Below are positions 22,198 through 34,067 of a DNA stretch of 64,000 nucleotides, in pieces; position 1 is the stretch's first letter; each line of letters begins with the position of its first letter. The notes below the pieces were generated by a model. That model was given only the letters and a program-made list of their open reading frames with translations. It did not search any database and had not been told where the DNA came from. The position numbers and the translations under genes are program-made. Source of the DNA: Bidens hawaiensis. Taxonomy: Eukaryota > Streptophyta > Magnoliopsida > Asterales > Asteraceae. The stretch covers positions 226,001 to 290,000 of the forward strand of contig JAIQDT010001666.1 in the NCBI GenBank assembly GCA_021521415.1, given 5' to 3'.

Positions 22198-22795
22198 TTA
22201 CTCTTTCAACGCCTCACGTTGAGTGACTCGAATCAGGTCCGAAAGGTTCGACTGGACTACCATCCCCAGTGCTCGCACTCGCAATGGCTTAACCCGATCT
22301 TTCCTACTCAAGGCATCGGCTACGACGTTAGCCTTGCCGGGGTGATAACGGATGTCACAGTCATAATCGTTTAACAACTCGACCCATCTTCGTTGCCTCA
22401 TATTCAGTTCTTTCTGATCGAATATGTGCTGCAAACTTTTATGATCGGTGAAGATTGTGCACTTCGTACCGTAGAGATAATGTCTCCAGATTTTAAGTGC
22501 GAAGATAACCGCTCCCAGTTCTAAGTCGTGAGTAGTGTAATTTTTCTCGTGTACTTTTAACTGTCGGGAAGCATAGGCTATAACCTTATTATTCTGCATC
22601 AACACGCATCCTAACCCTCTACGCGATGCGTCACAATACGCGACAAAACCATCGTCTCCATCAAGGAGACTTAAAATTGGCCCTTGGCACAATTTTTGCT
22701 TTAACGTTTGAAACGCCGTTTCCTGCTCTTCTCCCCATTCATACTATCGATCCTTTTGAGTCAGGAGAGTTAAAGGTTGGGCGATGCTGGAAAAG
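22198..22795 (-). pseudogene. gypsy RNase H of E3 (domain intact, joined by a broken linker)
   Basis: The open segment 22692-22198 holds a complete Ty3-type RNase H. Visible catalytic positions are Asp in [17 protein letters not shown], Glu in [20 protein letters not shown] and Asp in [17 protein letters not shown]. It ends in [20 protein letters not shown] and [10 protein letters not shown]. Between it and RT (22795-22692) the frame shifts and part of the usual FLGLAGYYRRF-type linker is missing, and a stop lies near 22745. The domain would degrade RNA in RNA-DNA hybrids during reverse transcription. Confidence 0.85.
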
Positions 22796-22799
22796 TTCT

Positions 22800-24071
22800 C
22801 TATAAATCGACGATAATTTCCTTTGGCGATTTAGGCGCTTGCCAATTCTTAATTGCTTCAACCTTACTCGGATCAACGTGTATTTCTTGATGGTTTACAA
22901 CGTGACCGAGGAATTGCACTTTTTGTAACCAGAAGTTACACTTGGAGAATTTTGCATCCAACTTCTCCTGATTCAGAAGTTCTAAAATTATTCTTAAGTG
23001 TTGCTCGTGCTCTTCTTTACTTTTCGAGTAGATCAAAATATCGTCAATAAACACGATGACGAATTTGTCGAGGTAGGGTTTACAGACTCGATTCATGAGG
23101 TCCATGAACACTGCCGGCGCATTTGTTAGTCCGAAAGGCATAACTAAGAACTCGTAATGGCCGTAGCGAGTCCGGAATGGGGTTTTTGGGATATCTTCTT
23201 CCTGAATTCTAACCTGATGGTATCCCGATCTAAGATCGATTTTTGAGAAATAGCTCGCACCTTGCAGATGGTCAAACAGATCATCAATTCGGGGAAGAGG
23301 GTGCCTATTTTTGATTGTTAACTTGTTCAACTCCCTGTAATCAATGCACATTCTAAGGCTCGCGTCCTTCTTTTTCACGAATAATACAGGTGCACCCCAC
23401 GGGGAATGACTAGGACGTATGAATCCTTTATCCAACAATTCTTGTAACTGATTGGATAATTCTTGCATCTCGGACGGTGCAAGTCGGTAGGGTGCTTTAG
23501 CAACAGGGCCAGCTTGAGGTATTAAATCGATTCTGAATTCGACCTGTCGGGTTGGTGGTAATCCAGGAAGTTCTTCTGGGAAAACTTGTGGAAATTCGCG
23601 TACCACCGGGATATCTTCCACCCGTTTCTCCTCAGAATCTGTGGCCGTCAAGCTCGCTAGATACGCCACGCATCCCTGGCGTATATATTTTAACACCTTG
23701 AGGTGGGATATAAATGGTATCATTGTGCCCGACTTCTCTCCTTGCACTAACACCTCTTCGTCACCCGACACCAGGATCTTGACGATTTTCTTTTCACAGT
23801 TTATTTCCACTTTGTTACGTGCTAACCAATCCATTCCCACTATCACGTCAAAACTACCTAATTCTACCGGTAATAAGTCAATCAGGAAGGATTGATCGTT
23901 CAGAATAAAAGGGCAATTCCGAACTATCTGATTAACTATCATGGTTTTACCGTTAGCGACTTCTACGGTATAAGGTTCTATGGTTTCACTAATCGGAAGG
24001 TTTGCTATCGATAGGAACTTAACGGAGACAAAACTTCTATCGGCGACCGTAAAAATATCACTGAAGCCCAT
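22800..24071 (-). pseudogene. gypsy protease and reverse transcriptase of E3 (423-codon open segment)
   Basis: Residues 1-110 match the retropepsin-like domain, with [11 protein letters not shown] and [20 protein letters not shown]. However, the catalytic D-T/S-G before ADRSF is replaced by F-T-V, so the protease is probably dead. RT follows with [60 protein letters not shown] and the catalytic FIDD in [19 protein letters not shown]; these look intact. The frame ends at a stop after [10 protein letters not shown], where the link to RNase H is damaged. Residue 1 is a convenient internal Met, not the true polyprotein start. Confidence 0.9.
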
Positions 24072-24920
24072 TGATTTAAAACTACAACATACTTAATACC
24101 ACCTTTGGATCATGACGTGCTTTATTCGAACTACTCACAAAGGCACGGCTCCTTGCTTGATCAGAGGTTGATGCTTGTCATGAGGTTCGTCTTCCAACGA
24201 CACCTTGGTTCAACTTTGGGCAATTTCTCTTGAAACGTTCTGTACTGCCACATTCATAGCAAGTATAACTGTTTGGCATAATTTGATTTCTTTGGATGGA
24301 TTTTTATTGGAGCTGTTGGGTTCGGAGTGGTTGTACACGAATGGGTTGGGGTTGCCGGTTCACATGGCTTCAATTGGTTCTACAATTGGGGCATTACGTC
24401 CATCTTTACCACACCTGTGGCCTACTATCACTCTACATTCTTCTTCCTGCCGATATCCATATTTTCCACATTTAGGGAAGGACCCTTCATGCGGTTCATG
24501 TTTTCACACCAGAACTAGTCTTAGTATAATTCTGGGTTGTAGGACATACCTACTTATTCAAAAGGCCTATCTTGCACTATACCTTTATCATTTCTCTTCT
24601 TCAACACTCGTCGTCTCACCTAATGTCCTTCCAGTCCGCTTCCCATAGAGTCAAATATATCAATGCTGGCTTGTGACACAACCCTTCCAAAGGTTGTATA
24701 TTTTTCAGGATTGACTATACTCCTTATCGATGGAGTTAGTCCCCAATATAGCGCTCACTTCGCTTAGTTTCAGGAGTAATTAGCCATATTACCAGACATG
24801 ACAATTCCTTCAAACGATTAGCGTGTTCTAAGTGAACAGCACACAACATTTCTATCTTCCATAGCTCAGTTTCCGATCTCTGAACTTAATTACTCGAATA
24901 AAAGTGCTCTAGCACAAGAA
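24072..24920 (-). pseudogene. degenerate gypsy gag of E3 with zinc-knuckle remnants
   Basis: From about 24900 down, fragments in changing frames resemble chromovirus gag: HANRLKELSCLVIWLITPET and KRSERYIGD, then FGRVVSQASIDIF near 24690. Near 24500-24420 a Cys-rich piece reads FPKCGKYGYRQEEECRVIV, then GHRCGKDGRN. At 24280-24210 CYECGSTERFKRNCPK is a knuckle in which the His is replaced by Arg. Many stops interrupt it. Identification rests on gag-like motifs and position upstream of protease. Confidence 0.6.
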
Positions 24921-26802
24921 TTTTAAATTATGACCATATCATCTGAGTAATAATTTTCTAACTATAATTTTGTACCATCGTGTTCCATCACGATACAACA
25001 TAATCTACCAACATATCTGTAGCATATTTCACTACACAATGTTCTAGACTCTTACCAATATCCTCAACCATTTCGATCTTTTCTATCCACTCGCTAATCT
25101 ATTCCTCTCTTTACCATCAGTAAACTATTAATAACTTCCTTAACACAACCACAAACATATCCTTCATACCGGATCTAATTCATTACGACTACTATTCATG
25201 TTTAGTTTATAACTAATACTTGTAGTCATAACAGTATTCGGTGGGACATTATCACTCTTAGTAATAACACTAAGAATTGAAATACTCATATTCATGTGAT
25301 TGCTCGATCTATAATTCTGCGATCACCTTTGCATCAACACTAGCAGTGATCTGTGATACGACATTCGGTATCATCATCTGCTATCTTTGAGCAATCAACT
25401 GAATCATATCAATCTCCATCATTGGAGTTACTCTTTTTATGTCATTCTGCCGTACTCATCCCGTACGCAGTAATCAATACTAATCTCACCGTATAACTCG
25501 TTACCAGCTCAATCATAACAGCAGGTATACATACACACCAAATATTATTATACATATTACACATACCAGTATCTAGTATATATGTCCCACAAATATAATA
25601 ACATATGGACTTAACCTGACGTCGGTTAACGTTTAAATATGTTTCATAACCCTTGTCACCAACTGACATATAGATCTTTCTCAACAAAGATTAATGTTTA
25701 ATATGCTTGATTTCAATATCCTTCTGCATGTCAGCATAACCGATACATGCTCACCGTGAGCACCAAACGATTACGTACCACGGAGTTATAATATCCGTGT
25801 CTATTTGTATATCCGGCATACACGGTATACCACCTACGAACGAACAACCAACTATGCTATAATGATTCCAACACCTCTTTGTGTATGGGTAATCATTCTA
25901 TTCGAGCATACATGGGTATAGGCATCTAACGGATGTAAGGATAACATAGGGAGTTGCAAGGTTGAAGGTAATCGCGCAACCCATGTTGCCTTTAAATATT
26001 ATCAATTGCTATTATGGGAAACTCAATCACTTGCTCAGTCAATGTCCTCATGCGTTCTAGGTTCGCTAAAATCGGTAATTCTCGATCTGGAGGTGGTATG
26101 TCTCATATGTTTGAGAGTGAGAAATACACATATATATTTCTATATATTATTTTTTATCTGCTCAGTTATTATCAATTTTTTTTTTTTTTACATTAATGGA
26201 ATAAGAATGGGTTCAGGTACGGGTCCGTCCGTACGTGAGGGTCGGCGGTTCGGTTGAACATAGGGGGTTATTAGGATATACGGTACCGGTGTTGGTAGGG
26301 TAAGGGATTTATCAATTTTGGTTGGGAGTGACGGTTACTAGATATTTCTGGTTAATGTCAAACGGGAGATCTAACTTGGTACTTTCATAACTATGGCCCG
26401 ATAAGTCAGACTTATCATCAACCGATGCTCTAGAAATTTCAGCATCCTCGGTACTTTTATTATTTATCCCCCGGTTCCTTATCCGGGTCCTATTTCTCAA
26501 TACATGTACCCACAAGGTATGTGCATATATATATATACACATTAGCACGCATAAATAATATTATATACTTTACACATATGTTGCCATTTTTACCTATTAA
26601 TGTACCCAGTGACTTCCCCTGAATTCCCTTATGCAGACAAGTCTGTTATTATGTTCCGGACCATAATAACTCACTTGTCCGACCGAGTTCATCCCGATAC
26701 TCGTCACCATATATTATTAGTTGATATTCAGATCCTGTAATACTTGAGCTACTGGTTATATTTTAGGTATCTTTTAAACACATCCTAAATCTTTATAACC
26801 AA
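24921..26802 (-). other. E3 region between primer site and gag remnants; no gene seen
   Basis: This should contain the leader and the start of gag but shows no recognisable domain on either strand. It is AT-rich, with a T run near 26174-26187 and short AT repeats near 26527-26540. It may be highly diverged gag plus leader, or replaced sequence. Confidence 0.5.
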
Positions 26803-26817
26803 TGGCTCTGATACCAA
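26803..26817 (-). other. E3 primer binding site, tRNA-Met type
   Basis: The minus strand reads TTGGTATCAGAGCCA, four bases from the 5' LTR. It fixes the orientation and the LTR border at 26822. Confidence 0.93.
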
Positions 26818-26821
26818 CTTC

Positions 26822-29800
26822 TGTAACACCCCGTAACCGCAGCGGAAACGTAAACGGGATGCAACAGATACGTCTGATATCAACCACATTGTTTATAAAG
26901 AAAACTGAATACATTAATATACTTCAAATTACATTATCTCATATTTCATTACTGTCTAGGTGATACACACATCATACAATACGATACATAATTCTATTTA
27001 ATATAATGTATCCTAACATCTCGCACGCAAATCTTACACACATCAAGCACTTAGCACGTAAGCAATCACTTCATCTTAATCGTACCTGAAAAGCATGTGA
27101 GAAAACGGGTCAACTACGAATAGTTGGTGAGTTTCACAATTTGAGTAAACCATGATAAATCCATATCATAATATAATATTATCGATGTAATTATGCTGAG
27201 CCCACAAGTGAAACCTCTGACTATCCACACACAACCCCGTGGCATACTCCGCCCACGTACCTTCCCCAAACCGCTATGTCTAACATTACGTAGCAAAATA
27301 AATAACAACAAAATAGACATGTGCAACTAGCTGGGAAACATCAGCAAATCCATGCCGGACCAGTTGGGTTTGTCAGACCAATAGTACTATCCACACTCTA
27401 CCGGCTTTCAGTTAATCACTCGTGTTCTGGGGCCTTAGAATGTTAGCAACTCAGACAATTACCATCTTAGTACATTTCCGTACGATTCCCGTACAATAAA
27501 ATATATATAAATACAAGCAAATCCATGCGTTCAGTATGTACTTAAACATTTCAGTAGTAACATGCTTCCGCCCCGAGAAAGTATTTAAAAACAATTCAGA
27601 AAAAGGGGCTCGTGAAACTCACCTTCGCACATGCAAGCAGGTAACAACAGTCATTATCAGTTAACACGTCCAATCTGTAATATGATCCCTACGATCGTTA
27701 CTATACAATCACTATTAATATAGCTTTAACCGTGTTAACCGGTACATCTGGGGACACTGTTAACCCAGTACTGTACCCATTCCGGGGGCAATGTTAACCC
27801 AGAAACACTTCTCCGGACTCAGATTGTGATATCGTTTAGAGTTCAGTAGTCAAAACTACGATTAGTTCGTTTCCCCTTTTTGCGTGCCTAGCACGGTTAT
27901 CCGTTTTTACGTTTCAAAATGAGTTTGGTCACACACAACCCGAAAATAGTTGTTGACTGATAATTTAATTAAAGTTGTGAAATTAGAGCTCGGTTTAGAC
28001 GCCCCGATTGGCCGCGGGACCCGTTTCCGTCTTTAGTGCACCGGAAACTGTTAAATCGGACAAAATTACTCAAATCATCCGAATTATTTTCGGATGATTT
28101 ATTTTTACTTGCTTAACTCAGTTATATGAAAATAGTTCATTTTTAGGGTTTTTATACACCGGTCAGCTCGTTTAGGCGAACTTTACCGGTTTACTCGTTT
28201 TAAACTTTAAAAGTTTGTTTTTGCATAAATAATTATCCGTTTAATCTCGGATCTTGAAATTTTGCACAAATCACTTTTTGACAGTGGGGAATTTTATAAA
28301 ATTATTTCCAGATTTAATTTTTATATTTAAAATTTATTTATTTATTTTTAAACATCATTTAAACACTAAATATGTCGTAAATACCAAACGACCTTAGACA
28401 AATCCCAAATTTTTCCTGGATGACCCCTGCCATCCTCATAGTCCCGTGTAATTTTTCCAGAACCAAAATCTCTTTTTACAGGCCATTTTCACTAAAACCG
28501 AACTAGAAAACCCTATAACTTGTTTAACCGAAAAGCCTACATAGACTTCTCCAACTGACCTAAAATTTTGTGTGTGACTTATAAATGTTATAAAAAGCTT
28601 ATCTGGAATTTTCCAGAATTTATCATGATATTTAAGTATTTTTCACCATTTTTAGCCAAAACCGAGCATTAAATTCACCAAATATTCATCCTTTATCCAA
28701 AAATTACCAAATTTTCACAGAACTCATATTTTTATATATCTAACATCTCTGTAAAATTTCATGACCTAACTCTAAGCGTATCACAATCTGTCCAAAACAC
28801 AAACATCATACAAAAACCGAACTACCTTGTGTTTATAGCTTCAAATCGCAAGGATCTCGCTTTCTAGCCTTTGCTAACAACTAGATACAACACCTACAAG
28901 CACAATAACACCACACCAAGCAAGTTACACCCACAATCAAGCCATTTCTATCATGGTTTCGGTTATGATTTAAAAACAAAGATTTAACCGTAAAAATTCG
29001 TTTTTGGTTCGTTTAACTCCTTTCTTGGACCAAGATCCCTTATATAACCCGTATACATCACTTGATCATGCAAGAATCGGTTTTCATCTTTGAAACCTCA
29101 TTTTCTTGCAAATAAACTCAAGAAACGAAGATGGAAACGTAAATAACTTGACTTTTTACCTCGGTTTTTCTTGCTACAAACTCGGGTTTTGGATCATAAA
29201 ATGGAGAGAAGATGAAGAACATGGGATTGCTTGTTTTAAAAAAAATATAAATGGAAAGGGGTATAACCCAATCCGATCGGAACTCATGGGGGGTTGGGTG
29301 GGACCCACCTTTCCATTTCTAGCAACATATTTGGATTCTCGAAATCCGGATAATGTTTTGGATAATCTGGTTCAGTACGTTTTTCGGTTAAATGTCTAAT
29401 TCGGCTTAAAACGAGGCTAAAACGGTCGTTTTCGGCTTAAAAATGAAATTTATGTAAAACCGATTTAAAAACTTTAAAAAACTTAAACCATGACATTTAT
29501 TAACTTAAAACATCATATTATTAATTATTGCGCATCTTTTTCGCCTTGATCGATCGTCTCTTGCTCGGTTTGGTATTAAAGGTTTCGTTTAACGTACCGA
29601 CGTACCATTACATCGAAAATTCTTTTTCTGTGCTTTAATTCACTTATCCCGAAGCTTTAATACTTCGTAAACATCACTAAATATCATGGATATCGTCTAT
29701 AATTGAACCCTCGATTCGTTCGGGTTTCAATAACTATCGATCGATTAATCGCATATTCAATACGATGAATTATATATTCACGTACAATCAATACAGTGAA

Positions 29801-29908
29801 CCATGTATTCTCGTATAATTATTATGGTAATTCATGTACCCGACATTAAATATAACATAACTACTTTCTACCGGTTAGGGTATCCCTGGTTTCGTCGGAA
29901 TCGTTACA
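26822..29908 (-). repeat. E3 5' LTR (3087 bp)
   Basis: Direct repeat of 17937-21022 with the same termini. Point differences are scattered (for example near 27538, 28300 and 28500) and small indels occur. The frame at 29106-29399 is the shadow of that at 20220-20555, shortened by a frame change, which argues against coding function. Confidence 0.95.
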
Positions 29909-29913
29909 ATTAT

Positions 29914-31713
29914 GAGCTTAGATTTCTAATTCAAATTAATATATCATAAATTTTTTATCTTCAGGCATAATGGTTTAAGTCAAGTTAAGGTGACACGGTA
30001 AAAATCAAATTAAGCCTGAATCGAGATTAGAGGCTTATAGTTTCTGATAATCCGTGCTTTAATTGAACCTAAATTATATCACAAAAGTGCTTTAAAGTTT
30101 GTTTTAAGATTTAAGTGGACAACAATATCAATGACCGACTTAATGCCAGTCATAATAACACTTAAATATAAAATTGAGGTGGAATGACGATTTGGTCAAT
30201 ATGATTCTTTGCTCAACTCACAAAAATATGTATTGTTTTCACAGAATAGATTTCATTATTGTCTTAGTTTTAATTGTTTCTGATTCTAAAATATACAAAA
30301 TCCAAAAATATTTTGTTTTTATTTTGATTGCTGCTTTATTTTTGATTTACGAGCTAAAAGGTATTAATTTGAAAAAATAAAATACCAATAAGTTTTTCCC
30401 ATGTTTTAATTAATTCATTTATTTAACTCTTTTAAGTTAATCGGGTTTAAGTTAATTCATTTAACTTATGTGTTTTGAATGCAAAGTACGTTAAGGTATT
30501 GCATCTTACACCGAGTGGTATGTGTTTAAGGTAAAGTTCATCGGGACACGGGTTTTGATGCATTATTTAATTCATGAAAATTGAAAATGAAATTTGTCAT
30601 TTTTAATTGTTTATTTAATTCCTATTCGTTATGTTTGTTTATAACGAATAGAACCCATTTGCTATCATTGTTGATAACGAATGATGGTCATTCATGCTTT
30701 TAAAAGAATAACGATTGTACTTATTTGTTTTCCTATTGGCTTCTGCTCACACTGATAACGTATAACTTCATTCGTGATTAATGATGTTAACATATGATGA
30801 ACGAATTATTGTTGATTCATTACAATTTTATCTAATGACTCATTCGTTAACTTTTGTTAACGAGTGAGACAACAATGTGAACCATTCGTTAATTTTGAAT
30901 TAACGAATGGGTTCACTTGTGTTTCTAGGGTTGTGTTCAAATCTATACTTTATAGTGAACAATGGTTGAACGAATCGTTCATTTGCTCACATTTGATTAT
31001 CACCTTCACCTTAACGAAACTCTGCCCAAATTTTCTGAAATTTCCGATCGTCACGAAATCAAGTATTGTTGATTAAGTAAGATATAGTAGGTAACCACGA
31101 TTCAAACGCAATACTTTTCGTTGATTTTCGTTAACATTTAATGAGTCAATTAATCGATTGTTTAACCGCTTATACTTATCTATCAAATGAACCTGTAACA
31201 CAATGTGTCTGGTGGTTTAGTTGATTAGTATCAATAAACGATAGCTATACAAGTCTATTGCTGAAGATTTTATAAAGATTCGTCGTATTTCATGGGTTAA
31301 TTGTAAATCTAATGCTTGTTGACTGTCAATGTTCTTACCAATTTTATCTTTGATGATTTTGAGTCAAAGTAGGATAATCATTGGTGCTTATTCGTTATAC
31401 TCAACTAATGGGTGATTATTCGTGTCTGATTTATACGAATAAACTCATTCGTTGATTTTTCATAACGAATTAACTCATTCGTTGATTTTTTCTAACGAAT
31501 AAACTCATTCGATGATATGTCATAACGAATCAACTAGCTTCGTTTGTTTTTAAAACGAATGACTTAATAAATTCATTCATTATGTCTTCATTCGTCTTAA
31601 TTAAACAACAAAATCGATCAGAATTAAAGTTTATTAAGTATTAATTTATTTTGTGATTTTCGAATTTAATTGAGTTCGGATTTACTAATCCTCGGGTTTG
31701 TGTATTTATAGGA
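29914..31713 (+). other. E4 spacer, second part, with stacked ATTCGTTA hairpins
   Basis: No gene is supported. It continues from 17936 after E3. Blocks shared with the E6 spacer occur near 30057-30085 (TGAACCTAAATTATATCAC) and 30195-30205 (GGTCAATATGATTC). From 30620 to 31600 many inverted repeats with ATTCGTTA/TAACGAAT cores follow, including 30622-30632/30641-30651 and 30882-30894/30898-30910. The spacer ends in a splice-acceptor-like sequence just before the third ORF. Confidence 0.7.
30620..31560. repeat. cluster of inverted repeats with ATTCGTTA/TAACGAAT core
   Basis: Perfect stems include 11 bp at 30622-30632/30641-30651 (CTATTCGTTAT) and 13 bp at 30882-30894/30898-30910 (CCATTCGTTAATT). 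A 13-bp stem with one mismatch lies at about 30838-30868. Between about 31440 and 31550 three units of roughly 35 bp, AACTCATTCGTTGATTTTTC followed by ATAACGAAT, stand in tandem. Confidence 0.85.
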
Positions 31714-32159
31714 ATGGATGATGAGATGATACAATATGCTCCAGCTGTTGATCCATAAACTACTGCTCAACAAGAACAACCTCCTACACAGCAACAACAA
31801 GCTCAAGCTGCTCCTGAGTTAGCGAATGACAAGAAGCACAATATTTGTGCGGTTGTGCATGATAACTTTGTTGATCAAGACGTCTTTGAAGACATTATTA
31901 CATTCTTACGTTGATCTCGGATCTACCACGCTATAACTGCTAATGTTCCTATACATTTAGCGTGATCCTTCCTTTTTGGGAAACGGCTAAGTATGTGGAG
32001 TCAGAGAACAACATCGTTGCCGATATTAACAAGACGACAATCATGATCACTTCTGGTGTGATTCGTCGGGTGCTGAGATTTACTGATAACATGGATATTC
32101 CATGTGTGTTCGATAAGGCGCTGATCCGTGGGTTATTTCAGAGACTATTTTATACAGGA
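31714..32159 (+). pseudogene. E4 third ORF, N-terminal part (env position, function unknown), split by E5
   Basis: An ATG at 31714 opens MDDEMIQYAPAVDP and is followed by TAA at 31756-31758. The same frame then gives a Gln/Pro/Ala-rich stretch, KKHNICAVVHDNFVDQDVFE and another stop (TGA near 31913). A one-base change shifts to the frame beginning near 31960, PFWETAKYVESENNIVADIN then TSGVIRRVLRFTDNMDIPCV. It is interrupted at FYTG by E5 and resumes at 40225. The protein lies between pol and 3' LTR, where Sireviruses carry an env-like gene, but I see no signal peptide or membrane segment here. Similar sequence is common in plant copia annotations as an uncharacterised protein. Confidence 0.7.
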
Positions 32160-33288
32160 TGTTACACCCCAAACTACGGTGGAAATGCAGGGGCGTAACT
32201 GACTGCTCATAGCTTTTCAAAGGTACTATCATGCAATATTAAATGTGACAATATCTATTAGATTTTATTAAATAGTCAAGTACATCAAACTCATAAGTAA
32301 ATAAGTAAAATAAACATTTAAAATTCTAAGTTGCTTCAAACAATCTTGATAATCACGTCACACGACAACCTGCATATGCGTTGAAAATAAAGTAGATTTG
32401 TCAACACAAGGTTGAGTGAGCAACACACCAGTTTAAATGCACATATAGTATATAAAAAAAATAAGTAGTTGCAACAAGTCATATGAGAATAACAAATTAA
32501 CCAAATGAGCAAGTATAACTAAGATGTCGAGAAGCACAAAGGCTAACGACTGGCGTATGATCATACTAGACTGAGATTATGTTGGACCTCTCTGAATGCG
32601 GAAGCATACAAAGCAAATAAGCACATAAACAGGTCAGGTATAAGTTGTTAACACATAAGACAATAGTTGCAGTTTTGAGTATAAGTATATATGAGAAATA
32701 TAATTTACGCATATGTCCCCAAAACGTGGAAAACAAGTAAAATATGGGAATGTGGTACTCAACTGATCAGATGAACGAAATACAAATGATGATGATGAGA
32801 GAAGGATAAATCATTCGGGATATACCGTCAAGGATTCCTAGTTAGATAACAATAATATAAATTAATTATAAAAGATATACATGATTTGATGAGTTAAGAT
32901 ATCCGTGTGATTTAAGTTATGATTGGGATTAAGATATTTGTTAATTGATCGATTAATCTCTACGGTCATTGTTATTAATAGTCTTAATAATTATAAATTC
33001 CCTAATACTTACCCATGATATAATATTAAATACTTAAATAATTTAGATAATTAAGATATAAGATATGATTGTAATAATAAGATATAAATAAATAAATAAT
33101 TAAATATACAAACTAAATAAACTAATTTAATTGAAATATACTTTTAATTATTTAAATAAATAAGTTACTAATATATAAATAAATAGATAATTATAATAAT
33201 GTGTAGATAATTAAATATAGTTAGTACTAAGATATAAATAAATATCTTGTTTAAATCTTTTAACGAAAATCTATTTGATAAGCTTATC

Positions 33289-33292
<4 letters not shown>

Positions 33293-33349
<57 letters not shown>
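33293..33349. repeat. (AT)n microsatellite in E5 3' LTR
   Basis: About 28 AT dinucleotides. The homologous tract in the other LTR is 38885-38936. A (TG)n tract with one TGCG interruption follows at 33442-33492. Confidence 0.97.
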
Positions 33350-33352
<3 letters not shown>

Positions 33353-33442
33353 AAGTTTATAAAGACGTTCAATGATGACGACACGTGAATCTAAGTGTCG
33401 GCTTTTAAATAAAAAGAATTAGATTTACTATTATTATTATTA

Positions 33443-33473
<31 letters not shown>

Positions 33474-33650
33474 CGTGTGTGTGTGTGTGTGTAAATGAGC
33501 TTTTAACGAGATTTTGGCAAAAGAAATAACTTAAAGATGTCGGTCTTAATAAAAAAAATGTTTATTCAATACTTAATATTAAAATTGATAATCCATTTAA
33601 CAATTAGAATAAATAAATAAAATAATAACAAAAACAAAGTGAGCAAAACC

Positions 33651-33735
33651 GGCCACTGCCGGGCTCGAACCCGGGCAGGTGGCAGGCACAGACCCTCCAC
33701 AAACACGCATAACCAGCTGAACCAGACTGACAGTT
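33651..33735 (-). other. tRNA-like module (A box and B box) in E5 3' LTR
   Basis: On the minus strand TGGTTCAGCTGG (33724-33713) resembles an A box/D-arm, and GGTTCGAGCCC (33671-33661) matches the B-box consensus and forms a T-arm-like stem CCGGG/CCCGG. They are about 40 bases apart, as in tRNA genes. Acceptor and anticodon stems are not convincing, so it is a tRNA relic or a tRNA-derived promoter, not a working tRNA. Confidence 0.6.
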
Positions 33736-34067
33736 GAGATGTTAATGAAAACGGACCATTATATACGTACTGAATTTATCCCCAACAATCTTATAAACCC
33801 TAATTATCAAATTCGTTTATTTATTGTTTGATTGTTAGATTAAGGTTAGGTTTATTGGAATTGGACGCAAAACGAACTCGAAACAAATATTAATTACCAT
33901 ATTTGATTGCGTATCGATGGAGAACGGCTAACCATTGGTCACGACATAAACGAAGACAGTAACGATCCTTGCATGACACAATAGCACAAATGAATAAGGG
34001 GATTAGGTTCGCGACAGATATAAGATGCTGAGGTAGAGTTCAATTGCATTATCATGTTCGTTATCAT

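Larger units (their letters stand above)
17937..29908 (-). mobile_element. E3: complete chromovirus-type Ty3/gypsy element, 11.97 kb
   Basis: Two direct LTRs of 3086 and 3087 bp bound the element, and ATTAT flanks it on both sides (17932-17936 and 29909-29913). On the minus strand: 5' LTR (29908-26822), primer site (26817-26803), degenerate gag, protease/RT, RNase H, broken integrase, polypurine tract, 3' LTR (21022-17937). Order and RT motifs ([19 protein letters not shown]) are those of plant chromoviruses, Tekay/Del-like. The LTRs differ by scattered point changes, so the insertion is fairly recent but not new. The protease and integrase are broken. Confidence 0.95.

Noticed and set aside
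24205..24648. 147-codon plus-strand frame in E3
   Set aside because: It is the antisense shadow of the degenerate gag zinc-knuckle region read on the minus strand.
33651..33735. Functional tRNA gene
   Set aside because: A and B boxes are good, but acceptor and anticodon stems do not form convincingly and it is inside an LTR in both copies.
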